Part shown: positions 15,101-28,102 of the stretch, one piece after another
Numbering within the stretch: the stretch's first letter is position 1
How the letters are laid out: each line of letters opens with the position of its first letter
NCBI GenBank assembly: GCA_900708905.1
Contig: CAADRB010000006.1
Coordinates: 3,361,316 to 3,425,315, forward strand
Origin: Hymenolepis diminuta
Taxonomy: Eukaryota; Platyhelminthes; Cestoda; Cyclophyllidea; Hymenolepididae
Reading direction: 5' to 3'
Length of the DNA stretch: 64,000 nucleotides
Position numbers and translations under genes: made by a program
The notes under the pieces: model-generated
Database searches by the model: none
Told to the model about the DNA's origin: nothing
What the model saw: only the letters and a program-made list of their open reading frames with translations

Positions 15101-16319
15101 ATTTTCGACATTAACTTATCACCTTTGTTTATCAAAAAGGCTATATAATAAAAGATAGCAGTTCGAAACCATTCATTAACTCCTGCCACCCCCCTCCCCC
15201 TCGCCTCTCTCTCCTTGAAGGTAGGGCCAAGTTAGTGAACATTAGTTACCGAAATTGATTATATTGTGGGACTAATTCAAATTCGTGGCCTCAAACATTT
15301 GCATGTTGATAGGCCACCACCGGTACATGCATGGGTCCAGTTATTTCTTACTTACTTACTTACTTGCTTACTCAGACATCCATATATACATGACCCTAAT
15401 GCATACATAATCATTCATATGTAGTATGTGTAGAAATACTTCTTCTCAAGCTACAACTTTAGCGGATAATTAGTCATTGGAATTATAAACCCTCTCATCA
15501 GTTTTGCATTTGTGGATTTCAAACGCATGAACTTAATTGGTGTCAATCTATGATGATATTGCTCTCGAAACTTCTGATTAAATTTCTGCTCTAATATACA
15601 GCCTTAAAAACCATACTATCTACTTAAGAAAGTTTGTCTACTTCGATAATCCAAATAAAATTCTCTTTTCTTCAATAACGTTTATTTTCGAAATAAGAAG
15701 TTATTTAATTCGCATTTCACCCGCAATTTCCACACTATTAGGAAAGTGCCCACTTCTTAAATTATTTTAAAATAACTTAATTTTAACTTTAGGTATGACT
15801 TAGTTTTCGGTATCCAAACCTATATCTTGAATTTTAATAAAATTATTATGAATGAATCTTCGGTACCATCGGCTCTTCGTGAAGTTCATTTAAATACTGG
15901 AGCAGTGACGGATTGATTATCACCAAACCGTAGATAGGCTACGAACTGATGGAATCCCTTGACCGGGTACAATATTACTATTGGAACTTTTGAAGAAAGA
16001 TTGGCTGAAAATGCAGATGAAAACATATCATTCGGGCTTGACATGGAATAAGGTGTCAAAAATGACAAACTCAGTATACATTCCTACAAAGTTTAGATGG
16101 TCCTTCTGTTTATATGTATTCAGGTTTTTCTCTATGTTTTAAACGTTACAAAATATTTTATTGCGTTATGGGTAATACAAGTAATAAAGAGACTAAAAGT
16201 TAATATTAAACAAAAGGTTTTAATTAATTAAGTCCAAATAGGTGAATACACAGCAGTCACTAGAACTAATTTTAAGAATTTTACGGCAGTGGTTAAAGTA
16301 GCAAACTATGTTTTCAAAC

Positions 16320-16440
16320 TTTTCGGTCTTGACAATTCGATTTGATGAATCTGATTTAATCATAATAATCTCCCCGAGGGGATTTTGAAATGATGCTGGT
16401 TGCCATATGAGGTCAAGCTTTGGTGGGCATTAATTCGAGA
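16320..16440 (+). repeat. Duplicated segment, unit 1
   Basis: ATTCGATTTGATGAATCTG, then AAATGATGCTGGTTGCC and ATATGAGGTCAAGCTTTGGT recur in the same order about 370 bp downstream. No coding frame is shared. Confidence 0.5.
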
Positions 16441-16689
16441 CCTCCAACGATGCCACTTAAATAATCATGGGCATTAGATACACATTGGTTAGTAGTGCAA
16501 ATGCGAGTCACTTCAGACGCCTGAATGAATAGCTTCCAAGGTTAGCGCCTTAAAAGAGGGACAAGAGAGTTATTTATTAGTTTGATCATTGAATTTCACC
16601 AATTATGGTCAGGTTATCGAAAATATTCGAGCTTTAAATACAAATGGCATTGCCTAATATTAGATTTTAATTAATTGACCTATGTCCCC

Positions 16690-16810
16690 CATTTTTGAGA
16701 GTTCGATTTGACGACCCCTATAACCTTAGGTTTAATTACAGCGACCTTCCAGTGGGTGCTTTCTTAATGATAATCTTTGCCGTATGAGGTCAAATTTTGA
16801 TGTACTAGTG
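16690..16810 (+). repeat. Duplicated segment, unit 2
   Basis: GTTCGATTTGACGACCCC, then TAATGATAATCTTTGCC and GTATGAGGTCAAATTTTGAT parallel unit 1. The two units are direct repeats, strongly diverged. Confidence 0.5.
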
Positions 16811-18899
16811 GAGAATCTTCGTGTTCCCTAACCATATCTCTAATCCAAATTAGATACATTTTGTGACATTTGTTTAGCTTTAATCTTAATTCCACTTTTG
16901 AATACTCATAGTTTTTGACCTTCTAAGATTGTTCTCTTCAGTTTACGACTCATTTTTCAACCTCTAAAATTGTTTATCGATTTCTCCGTCATCTGATTCT
17001 TCCAATTCAATCCGTCATCTTCTAATTAAATCTTGTTTTGTTAGGTTTAGAAGAGGAATGACTGCAAGATTCCACTTTGCCAATATTAATAATTCAAAAT
17101 CTCTGTAGAAAAGTGTTTTCTAATATTCAGTTTGATTAGAGGGCAATACAAAATGTTGACGTTGAAGTTATCTTCTTCGGCTTTGCTTTAGTCACCTATT
17201 TTTGAGAGTATTGTTTAAGATGAAAAGCCTATTTGCACTAATATCAAAGGATATTTGCTCCTTTGATGATAAATATTATAGCCTTTTAAGCCAGAAATCG
17301 GATTCCATTTTATTATCTATCTAGCCTTACAAAATTCATTTAACCATTGATGTAAATTTTTCTCAGTGAGGAAAATTATTTATTTACTTTAGTACATCGA
17401 TGATGCAGTGATGAAACTTGTCAATGAAACTCATCGATTCACACTCAATGAGGGGAATGTCAAAAACGGATCTTGACTGTAAGAGAGGGGGGCGGGGAGG
17501 TGATAGAAGAATTCGAATTTCTCACTAGAGAAGCCCTTGGTGCAACCGCTTTACCAAGTATTAGAAAGCATTTTTTAAAAGGGCATTGGAGTTATTGCTG
17601 CAAATACCTTTGTTTCAATTTTAAAACACCTTTCCAAGAGCAATTTCTATCCCAAATCACATCTGATTTTTTTCAGTTTCAGTGGGTTAGCTTATTAAAC
17701 AATTACAAGATAACCATAATGAAATAATCTTGCAATGTACTTGGAAATGTGTAAAGGTTCATAAAATTTTGAACTGCTACCGCATAGTAACACCTACAAA
17801 AGACACAGCAACACCCTTAGCTATGCAGTCAAGGGCATCTATTCATTTGCTGTGGGGTCAGGATTAAGGGAAATACAGGAAAGATTCTGGTGTCACAAAA
17901 TAATTAAAGGCAGAAACCCATGCCACAGTGTAATTATTGCCTGACCCTGCTAGTTGAAATGGCAGAATTGGAATTAGATAGAGGTATAGAATGCTGGGGA
18001 ATTTTCGTTTAATTCTGATATTGAGCATTATTAGCCTTGAAAAGTAAACGTCATTGAAGGTACTATCGGGCGCGTAAATGATCAAAAATAAGATAATTAT
18101 GATCCTATTTTGCATTTGCTACTCACAACTTTACGTCAAATGCTTTTATACATGAGGCTAGCTATAATATTTTTTATATACTGCAGTTGAATACGTCCCA
18201 AATCGTAAGTCCCACGTCAAATTTGAGGGATTCACAAATAAGATAGTGTAAGCCATTGTAGGTAGCGCTTTTGTGCTATCAACGCAGTTAATGTACTTCA
18301 AGTGCGACAATCAACAAGAAATTCCAATGTCCAATTTCTAGTTATTTTTAGTCTTCAAGACAACGGTGGTTGAAATGGTATATATCAATAGCGAAATTAG
18401 ATATCAGTATCTAGTCTCTCCTATTAACAAAAATTCTTTTGAGAGATTAAAAATCTTGAGTCCCATTGATCAAATCCCCTATCCCTTTCAAAAATTATAT
18501 TCTTACGGGTATAGGTATACATTTGCTTGTCCAAATTGTATAATGTGTACTATCTTTAGAAATTTGTTATTATGAATAATTAACCAAGCAAAGATTAACG
18601 GAGATTGGCAGTCAATTTCCTCTTTCTGATGATGTGAATCCCAATCTCAAGGAAGTTTATGAGATCACAGTGAAATTAAGTATTGAAAATAATCACCTTA
18701 TATTACTGCCCTACAAATAGAAGAAAACCGATGAAGTTCAGTGCCCTCCTTTAGAAGGTATGAAGTGTCACAAAAGATAGTGACGGGCAGAGCGTCGCTT
18801 TCAGAATACTATCCTTGATCATAATATGGAGAGATCATCGGGACTTTAATGCTTACAGTTGAATGAAAATGAATAAATACATGAAAATATAAAAAATTT

Positions 18900-19730
18900 T
18901 TGCGCGTATTATTCAATCTGAGCTAGGTTGTGAACCTTCAAGCAGAGAGCATTAAACAGCTCTTCTCAGCATGCAAAACAGAGGCGGAATTCGGTACAGA
19001 GCTGGTCTAGCCTGATGATCAGTAAATATCCAAGGAACATCTGGTCTTCCTGGGTGACTCAGTTGTTTAAAAACGACAGAAACAACGTACCTGTCTGAAC
19101 AAGCTGTTGTCATCCAAAGGAAACGAGCCAGGTGGAAGAGAAAGATAAAGCAATCTGAGTTTGCTCTCAGAATAAATTTGCCTCAGACGAAAACTCAACA
19201 CTAAAGCCTTAATTAATGACATCACCATCAGAACTCTAGGCAACAACGCTGGGCCAAGCCTATCAACTAAATTCTGGCATCCCCATCTTTGAAATTCACC
19301 AACACAAAGGCATAGATCATCACCAAATAATGCAATCAAACTCAAATAGGCAAATCAGCCCAAGCTTTCAGCCACTCATCTGCCCTCGAAGCTAAACTAT
19401 TTCAGTGAATTAACGCCAGTGCAAATCCATCACCATTTTAGAAATTCTATACGACTGAGCTCAATATTAAGAAACAAAATTTTCACAGAGCAAGAGGATC
19501 TACGAGGAATCTCTTTAACAAAATCTAAACACCTCTGGAAGCATTGCCTACACAAACCAGTTCCAAAATCCTCAATCTCCAACTCAACAAGTCGACACAA
19601 TCCAGCATGGAACAGATAACTGAAGAAACGTCTCAGGGAGAACGGAGGAAACAATCTGGAAATCTAATAGCTAAATCTTAAACCCTGCTATCCCACATTG
19701 CTTTGTCTACAAGCAGCACTTGGCTAATTT
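18900..19730. other. Compositionally distinct stretch, unidentified
   Basis: It is less AT-rich than its surroundings and holds overlapping open frames of 66-92 codons on both strands (19,067-19,345 minus; 19,419-19,619 plus; 19,430-19,654 minus). None of the translations shows a domain I recognise. The mixture of stops and open patches suits a decayed mobile element, but no reverse transcriptase, integrase or transposase motif is visible. Confidence 0.3.
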
Positions 19731-19903
19731 AAATGTGAGTGTGCATTTCTTCTCTTAATTGCCAATAACCTGCTTCATTCAGTCTTATACTGTCCTATAA
19801 CTATTTCTATCCCCTGTTTCCCCACTTTCATTCTATCTCTCTAGCCTTTCATTTTAGTTATCACCTTTCCAATAACAGTTACTATAGCTTGACACCTTTT
19901 GGG

Positions 19904-19929
19904 ATATATATATATATATATATATATAT
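19904..19929. repeat. (AT)13 microsatellite
   Basis: An uninterrupted alternating AT run of 26 bases. Confidence 0.95.
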
Positions 19930-20289
19930 GCAGACGCGATTATTGATAATATGACTCAGTGGTTGATCTTTCAAGATTTGAAGTAATCTTTAAATATCAA
20001 ACGATTATTGTAATTGGTCGATCATATTAGACGACGCTGACAATTAATCACACCCCATACCTGGCACGTGCCAAGTCGGGTCAAAACCTCATTGTCAAAC
20101 CCACAACATAACACAAATACTGCTCTGTCACGTGGTTTGTTATTTACGTTTCATTTCCACAATCCGTAGAAATGGTTAAATAAGAAACCATCTAACATAT
20201 CACATAGTATAAAACATGTTCTGACACAATAGACAAATCTTTTCTGACCCGAACGTTTGTTTATTAATTCTCAAGCTTATTTAGGAATT

Positions 20290-20460
20290 TTTTTCTAATG
20301 CTCAATTTGGATAGAGGGAAAGGAGTCATAGAGTCCTTCTGGTGGGAAAATCGAATTCTACTAGCTAGACTTGACTATTCCACCCACTGGGTACGAGTCG
20401 ATTTATATTGAATTCGTGACCTCTGACTTGTTAAATGAGTACCTTTAGCGTTGCTATTCT
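20290..20460 (-). repeat. SINE-like copy in the gene-free left region
   Basis: The plus strand reads TCTGGTGGGAAAATCGAATT, then CCACTGGGTACGAGTC and CGTGACCTCTGACTTG. These elements occur in the same order as at 60,525-60,635 (GGTAGGAAGCTTGAATTCGA, CACTGGGTATGCACC, CATCTGACCTCTGGCTTC). It is diverged, and the A box is weak. Confidence 0.55.
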
Positions 20461-23400
20461 TCTTTTCGTGAATACAATTTTCTTCTTCTTCGGGATAATG
20501 ATCCCTGTAAATGGGGTAATGTTTCCTCCCTTTCCAAATGGATATACTTTTGAGATTCTGAGTTAATTTTCACAATTTAGATTAGTCAGCTGAAACTCTG
20601 ATATCATATCTGACTCCTGTGGCATCCGAACTCTCATTGTCTGTCTACATGGTAAGCTCCTGTTGACTGTGATTAACTTCCTCTCCCGTCAAATGTATCT
20701 CGTTTATCTATCTGGGCAGTTATAAAGGGCAAAAGAATTAAGAGGTGTTAGAACTAACACATGTTCTCCCTGAGGTCTACTGGGCATTTGTACCGAATTC
20801 CTCATACGTTGCAACATCTAATGCTATAACTACTACTGTGAGTTTTCTGAGTATATTATTAGAGAGAAATTATTGAACAAGGCAAGATTAACTGAAAAAT
20901 TCTCACTGTAAGAACATTAGAGGGGTAGATATCATCTTGCAGATTATATTGATACATTACTGTGAAGGGCATTTTAAGCTTATGTTACGACTAAGATTTC
21001 GCCTGTGCAAACTTCTTTTTAAAACGGACTTGGCTTTAGAGACAAGGCATTAGTAACGATATCTAGATGGCACAGGACGCATAAACTAAGCAAAAAATAA
21101 TGAAGAATATATGCTAGAGTATATCAAATTTAGAGTATCTTTCGTATTTCCAAAGAGAAAGAAACTGAATACTGCAATTTAAGAAGTTTTGCCGTGAGAA
21201 GAGAGAATCAATATGAAGATGGGGTTCTGGCTAGTGTCTTATGAATTTTCAGAATCTTCTTGGCTTGAGAGATAAGAGAACACTAAAGTAGGGCACTAAT
21301 GACTATCTGAGGTCTAAAGGACCGAAATTTTTCACTCCCACTAACATTACTCCGAATAGCCATATATCTATCTTATCTCCAGCGCAAATTGTAGCTGATC
21401 ATCTTGACTTAATAATTTGAGCGGTGCCACTTATCGGACTCTTACATTCTCTTCCGTTGGAATATTTTATTAACTTATCTTAGAAATCATATACCGATCT
21501 TCAAATCTAATAGACTATCTGATATAAGTTTCCTTTTATAAATATACATATTTCGAAATTAATCCACGAAACGTATATTATGCAGTTCATATCCATAGTT
21601 CAATGGACTATGTGTAAACTACGATTGTACATTAATATTAATAACTGCAAACCAAAATTAAAGTGAAGTGAAAGAAAACCATAACTACTGAAGTTCATGG
21701 AGGATCCTCTCCAAAGATATACACTTGTTCATACAACCCAATCTTTTACTAGATGAATTACAAAATTGGCATTAAAGTTGACTATGCTAGTTAAGAATGA
21801 TAAATAATAAAGTGATCACCATACATGTTTTTTATTAAGGGTTTAAGGTTATTTCCTTCTTTCTTAAATTCACTGCTGGAAAACTGGGTTATTTGTCACG
21901 TGCTTAGATTCACGATGCATATTAGTTTTACAAAGAAACAAAGGAGAATCTAACTATAAGTATATTGCCACTTTTAGAGATGATAATAAATTTCGTCTAC
22001 TGATGGATAATTTTAACGATTTCTGTGTTTAGTCTACTGCCAATCAACCATACCCATCCATTAAAAAAAATCACCTTAATAACTACAATATTTTCTAATG
22101 CTTCATTTTTTATTGACAGTCTTGTTAGGCGAATTCCACGGTTTGTAATTAATTTGAATCATTCTCTGTTGGATTAAATCTCAATCAAAGGTGTTTTTTG
22201 TCTAGAATTTCTGACATCGTCTATGCGCATGTTTAGATCCTCCTTCATCAATTGATCTTAACTCATTTAGAGGGCTATGGAAGGCACTGAAGTGCTACTC
22301 TTCGTATTCACGGTGATCCTTCGAATTGCTAAAGCTTTTTTGGCTTTTCGCCTTGTCCTAAATGCTGTATGCCCTAGATATCCACCTTAAGTAAAGACGG
22401 TCTGCTAAAACTCTGGCAAGTTGTCCAAAGTAGTCTAAATGGTATATTTATTAAATAAATGTATTTAGTCTCCTCCTCATTTCGGTACTCCGGGAAATGA
22501 AAGTTATGCGATTTTTCAGTAACCAGCCTAACATTAAGGATAACACAGTTAACAATACGAAACACCATATCACAGCAGTATAATTCCTTAATTCAACCAG
22601 GAAGACCATTACAGTTTTTGAACATACTTCCATTCCATGCCATTCTCTTGTATTCCGATGTTTTTCTAATCTTGAGGGAGTAAGAGATACGGTGAGGCAG
22701 ATGGAGGGAAACAGAAGAAAATGGCAGAATTAAAAGAAGTTTAGCCTTATTTAAGTTCCAGAAACATTTGACTATCTGAATTTTACACCAAATATCAAAC
22801 GCATCCATTAAGTTCATAACTTTCTGAAGTTCTCATTCCAAAATCTAGTTACTAAATGCCTTTGAGGAAATCCATATCCGAAATTGGACAACGTTGATAA
22901 ACTGTGGGGTTACAACTGTATCTGTCCCATTTTATCCTTTTCTTCAAATAGCTAAAAGGAGGCTTGTTAACAACTACAAAGATGTATAGCCTCCTAGAGA
23001 ATCGCTAAAACTCACTGAGATTAGAGTTTGATTTTATCTAATGATGTTCAAAGTCAATTTTTGCAATATGCCTATCTGATTAAATGAATTTAAGTCTATA
23101 AATAAATAAATATTTAAAATTTTGAATTAAATACATTGTGGAGGGTAAAGAAGGGGTGGAGAATAGACAGAAAATAAGTGGGTCAGTAGGTGAATTGTAA
23201 TGACGATCACGATTTAACGGAGTGGTAAATTTTAGCCCAACTTCACCAAATTAAACACATTGCCAATGCAAATAAGTAGCTATTTTGTTATCAGCCAGTC
23301 TTAAGAAACCTAAACCTATTCAAATCTAGGTCTCTATGATTCGGATTTCACTGTTTACTTTTCAATACCACCGCGACGGCAAATAAATTTAATTTCACAA

Positions 23401-25076
23401 GTCCATAAAAAAGACAACGAATACCACTGTTCACAGCGTCCACTTAACAAACCATCATAACAAGTGGGAGTATGTATATGTTTGCTTAAAGAATATTATT
23501 GTTTATCAAGACGCCGCAGGGTTTATTTAGTCTAACTTCCGTTTTTTGATGTATATACTCACGTGTCACACACTGGCTTTGACATAAGCGTTTTTAAACG
23601 CTTGTTTATTCGTGAAATAATTGATTTGAAATTCAGCCTTGGTGTTTCTATTCTGAGCGACTGAGAAGTAACTGTCCATCGTAAAAATGTAAAGTATATA
23701 TTAACTATTTTTATTATTAATAACGTGAGAAGAACACGCATAACATGAAGTTTTATTAGAAATCTGATTTTTCCTTAGGCGTTGTCATTTAGAAGATCGT
23801 ACCGAGGATACGAATTCGGCAACGGGATATATAGCCTTCTCGTTCTAATACATTGAAGGGAAGAGTTCTGCTGGACTACGATTATATTTTCTGCATTTTG
23901 ACATCATTTCTAACATTAAATTGTAATATTTGGTTCTGCAAACATTTACTCTTCATTTTGTTGAGCAAATTTTGTTGAATTTGGAATGAATATCTGAAAA
24001 AGTTTGAATGTAGTTTTGTATACTTCTCGGAACTTCGTTAAAGAACATGTGGCCTTGAGTCTTGCATAACAATCCTTAACTGTTTCTTGAATTGGTCTGA
24101 GCATATTCTGCTGTAATAACCATACTATTTTTAAAATATTAATAATAGTAATCATTAAAAATAACATTTTTATTTTAAAAAGTCGCTTAGTTGAGGTTGC
24201 GCAGAAAAACAAAGCCAATATGATGTTAATGTTCACCTATAAACGAGGATTTACATAAGTTATAAAGCGTTAATTAAATTAGGCTGCGTCGAAGGAGCGG
24301 CGTCAGGGGTCAAGCACTCGAAACAAAGTGATGCAAATCTGGCGACTGAAAGATAGATGAAGTAAGCTATACTCAATGAAATTTAACAGAATAAGAAATT
24401 ATCAATTAATGAACCACCAGAAAGTAATTAATCTATCTAAGATGAAATTTTACAATAAAAGGAGCCCATGTATCCTACTTATGCTTTAATGAATATTTAG
24501 TTCATATTTGACAAACGTTAACTAAGGGAAAAATACCGAACGAATATAAAGTCAACAAGAATTGCAACTAATTTTGCGATTGTGACGAATGTATTTTTCT
24601 TTTGGATATCACTTTAAGGGATGCTCTGACCACTCTTAGCTATTGTAATCAATGAGAATATGTCAGAATGGTTTTAAGAAGGGAAAACAAATAATCCAGA
24701 AACGAATAAAGAACTTAGGAAGCGTCTGAGAATCAATGTGGATTATTAAGCCAGAGATAAGGACTCCAAAATGCATAAAAGAGAACAGGCCTTTTTACTA
24801 GAATGTAAAGAAACAAATGGGCTAAAAAAAAAGCAACTCACGATTAGAGTCCTCGCGATCATCTGTTAATATATTGAAGAGAGATAACGAAATATAAATG
24901 AGTTTTTAGTACACGCACATAGGTTTCCTCAGTCTCCCTATGTATTGCGCCCCCACTGACTCATGTCACTGCCTTAATTGTCAACATACAAAAACTGCGA
25001 AATCAGGCGGCCTCTCTAAATATTACTTTACTCAGCCTTTGCAATTCCACTTTCATGCATGTAGTTTAGACATGTA

Positions 25077-25133
25077 ACCCAGCTCTTCTTTCTACTTCTC
25101 TCCCTCTCTCACTTGCTCCTCTCACCTTCCTCT
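25077..25133. repeat. Pyrimidine-rich tract
   Basis: CT-rich stretch with repeated CTCTC and CTTCT blocks (for example TCTCTCCCTCTCTCACTTG). It lies about 1 kb downstream of the exon R stop. No function is evident. Confidence 0.6.
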
Positions 25134-26115
25134 ACGATCACCCACTATACCACTGGTCCATCTCAACCCTTGTTCTCAGATTTAGGAAAGGTTATTGCCT
25201 CCTGTTAGCCTAAATCAGTCTGATTAAAAAAGTAGTTTTACTGGAAATTAGTGCAACTTTAGCTTAAATGGTGGGGAAAAGAAATGAAAAGATTCGACTC
25301 AATCGATTTGATGAAAGGAAGTCAGGTAATACTGGTACTAAGGATGTCAGTTGGATAAGGTCACACACAGCTTTGAATAAAGACTATGGTCATGAAAAGG
25401 TTCCTTTAAAGTTCGGGTTGTGATCAGGGTCCTTACTTCTATTTATGTTCGACCTCATCTTCCTTTACCTGTCATGCAATTATATAAAAAATTTTGGATG
25501 TTGAAGAAAAATTTTCCACAAAATATGAATATGTCATGAAAAGGTTAAAATGTTTTACATAGACTAGACATCAACAACATGCGAGCCTTTCAGTCAGCCT
25601 GTTAAACAAATTTTAGTAACTCTGTTATTTACAGTTATGTCGCATCGCTCCACCTTATCTTACACAGAGCAACAGGGAAATCATAGCTTGTTAAAAATTT
25701 AACTCAAAAACATAATATTCCCCCAATTCGCCAATAACAAACGAAAAAATACGGCACTTTAAGTCATCAAAGCAAGTTTTCAAATTAATGATTCTATATT
25801 ACTGTAATTATATAACAGTAGTAATGTGCAGGAGTAAAGGAGAAGCGATTAAATTCTTCTTAAAATACTAAAAAGCAAACATCGTCACATCTATATCGCG
25901 AAGCAAGCGAAAAGTAAAGAGAGAAAGTGCGAGGGTGGAGTAGTTTTCCAAATTAGAGGGTGGAATGTTTCACTTGAGCAAAAAGTAGTTGGAAGAACAG
26001 ATTTAAATTTAAGGTAGAGGAAAAAGACAGCAGCTTAGTGAATCATAGAGTCCGTTTATAAAGAAGTAAGAAGAGACACAACGGGTTTGTATTAATTGGA
26101 TTCGAATTTGTTTGT

Positions 26116-26241
26116 TTATAACGGTGTTCGACCAGTAGCGGGAGACGTAAGGACAGTATCAGACCGGATACTACTGGATCCGTTTAGAACAACGGACTCA
26201 CTGTCCAGCTGGGTTGTGTAGTTGATAGCCTTGTTAAGAGC
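26116..26241 (-). CDS. Downstream exon R: terminal exon with stop
   Basis: The acceptor GATTTCTTTCAG is strong. It encodes ALNKAINYTTQLDSESVVLN, then GSSSIRSDTVLTSPATGR and TPL, followed by TAA at 26,116-26,118. ALNKAI...ESVVLN has the spacing of the ALAxAIxxA...xVxKVVV end of 4.1-family C-terminal domains. The similarity is weak. This is the leftmost coding sequence I can support in the window. Confidence 0.62.
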   Translation of the reverse strand, partial: ALNKAINYTTQLDSESVVLNGSSSIRSDTVLTSPATGRTPL

Positions 26242-26290
26242 CTGAAAGAAATCAAATGGGCCCCATTCACTTGCAAAATCAACATGTTAC

Positions 26291-26374
26291 TAATAGTTTA
26301 TTAATAGCAATTCTTGCCTCGTCTTCGTTTCCGTTATTAGTATCGGTAGACTCCTGTGTAGCATTATGGACCTG
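26291..26374 (-). CDS. Downstream exon Q
   Basis: This 84-bp, phase 0-0 exon has acceptor CATCTGTTTTCAG and donor GTAACA. It encodes QVHNATQESTDTNNGNED and EARIAINKLL. The N-terminal part is polar linker. The EDEARIAIN end, joined to ALNKAIN in exon R, may correspond to the acidic-then-ALAxAI helix of the 4.1 C-terminal domain. Confidence 0.6.
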
Positions 26375-26526
26375 CTGAAAACAGATGGTAAAATTGAAAC
26401 GAGAATAAGCAAATATAATAATATTTATGGTAAGTGCAGTAAATGAGATGGCACTGAGATGAGCAAACAACGTGTATAATTAGCGAGAGAACATGGAGTG
26501 CGATAGAGAGATGACTAAGGAATTAC

Positions 26527-26664
26527 CCTGGTTTCATAGCGCTCAACAGACTCTTTGTGGATGGTGGTGACGATTCTGCGCTGCTTTTTGATGATTTTCT
26601 TCACCCGTTGGCCTTCCGCATTTGTGTAGTACTCCACTGTTACTTCTGGGTTACTCTCCTCTGT
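26527..26664 (-). CDS. Downstream exon P: possible protein 4.1 C-terminal-domain segment
   Basis: This 138-bp, phase 0-0 exon has acceptor TTGAATAACAG and donor GTAATTCC. It encodes TEESNPEVTVEYYTNAEGQR, VKKIIKKQRRIVTTIHKE and SVERYETR. The Thr/Val-rich beta-strand alternation and the basic run resemble the stretch preceding the D-H-D-x-A-L motif in 4.1/coracle C-terminal domains, but this is a loose resemblance recalled from the family, not an alignment. Confidence 0.7.
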
Positions 26665-26879
26665 CTGTTATTCAAGATAAATTCAATGTCAGCACGAGAC
26701 TTGAAGGTGACAACTTATTTCCAACAGCTCGTTAAGTAGATATATGGTACTAAATCTCAATAGAAACTGCCTTAAGTTTTATAACTTCAAACCCATTTAT
26801 GTAAGAGTTTTCCAATATTCATCCTAGGTAAAGGGGTGATATCATGAAGTCCCGAGAGGAAAAACTAAAACTTTACCAC

Positions 26880-26975
26880 TCCCATTATTAATCAGACTCA
26901 TCCGGTAAGGTTGGCCATGGTCTCAGACTTCTCAGATCAATACACTAACCACCGCACCACCGGCATACACACGTG
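26880..26975 (-). repeat. Possible tRNA-like SINE head
   Basis: The reverse complement reads GGTGGTGCGGTGGTTAGTG, a near fit to an A box, followed by GAAGTCTGAGACCATGG where a B box would be expected but is degenerate. It lies between exons O and P. It could be another tRNA-derived family. Confidence 0.4.
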
Positions 26976-27835
26976 AAATAATTTGTCTCACAGGTAGATC
27001 TAATTATCTTAACTAAAATCTGGTTCAATGGTAAAAAAGCACCCTAGTTCTTAACACGTGTGTAAAACAAATTAGATACAAAGGAACAGCCAAAAAGACG
27101 ATATGCTCATTATAGTCGGAAGATCTATCTCTATTTGAACTTGCCACAGAAAGTTCATGGTTATTGCTTCTCAACGGATTGGCAAGCGGTTGCAGTTTAT
27201 TAAAATTATAATTATTCCAAAAGCAAATTTTTCCATTTACATGTTTGAAGTTAGATAACAAAAAATGGAGTCTTAAAATTTAGATTTAGAATGCGATTCA
27301 ATAGTTTTGATGACAGTAGTAACTATCAAATTCAAATTAAAGCACATTTTGGAAATGCGTTGACACAGGTTGAATAAATTATGTAACCTTCAAATTTCTT
27401 TCATTCGAAAGCTCTACTTAGATTCTTTTACTAAATATGAAAATTAAAATAATAATTTAAAAAATTAAAAAACGGAAAAGAGAAAAAAATAATTCATATC
27501 AAACAAATTTTATTTATTTTATTTGACGAGTCAAAATGACCTTATTGCTTCTAAGAGAAAATAAGTAACATTCGCTTTTCAAACAAAATTGTAATGTTAA
27601 GGAAAAATGACAGTTTTCGTGATATAACGATATAACATCACAATTTGAATATGTGATATATTTTATCTTTTATACAAAACTAGGTTTAATATTTATAAAA
27701 AAGGATAATATAACTATAAAGATTATCACTATTTCCTTCTTATTAGAAAGGGGGTCAATATCGATTAAGATCTAAGGATGTTATTGAGGGAAATAGATAA
27801 ATGTACTATTAATATTATACTACTTTCTGACATAC

Positions 27836-28102
27836 CATTCGTTGAGTGTCTGTTCGATTAGTTGAAAGTGGGATGGGACTTTCACGGCCCTTCGCCTGTT
27901 CATCTCGAGTGTCTACTACAGTGTCTTCTTCATCCTCAGAACTACATCTGCGACCACCACCATTTGTGTCTTTTTTGCTTTGAGTATCTTCAATGAGAGT
28001 AGAATCTAGAGGTACAGCAGATTGAAGTTGACTATTGTTAGGTGATATCGTGATAGTTACATCTGGGCAAAGGATATCACTCTCCACGCGTTCCGTTGTT
28101 GC
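27836..28102 (-). CDS. Downstream exon O: acidic Ser/Thr-rich segment
   Basis: This 267-bp, phase 0-0 segment of 89 codons has acceptor CCCTATCATAAAG (moderate) and donor GTATGTC (good). It encodes ATTERVESDILCPDVTITIS, then a polar, acidic stretch SSEDEEDTVVDTRDEQ and PIPLSTNRTDTQRM. It looks like disordered linker. Coding character comes from length without stops, non-AT-rich codon use and fit to exon P. It belongs either to a long isoform of the FERM-SPRY gene or to a separate minus-strand gene. Confidence 0.65.

Larger units (their letters stand above)
1..26115. other. Gene-free region
   Basis: No exon could be supported on either strand. The open frames are short, overlapping and without domain signatures or paired splice signals. 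Apart from the repeats listed separately, I see AT-rich sequence. It may be intergenic, or intron of a gene whose exons lie to the left of the window. Confidence 0.55.

Noticed and set aside
15886..16068. 60-codon minus-strand frame with a nearby acceptor-like CATTTTCAG
   Set aside because: No partner exon in phase nearby and no domain.
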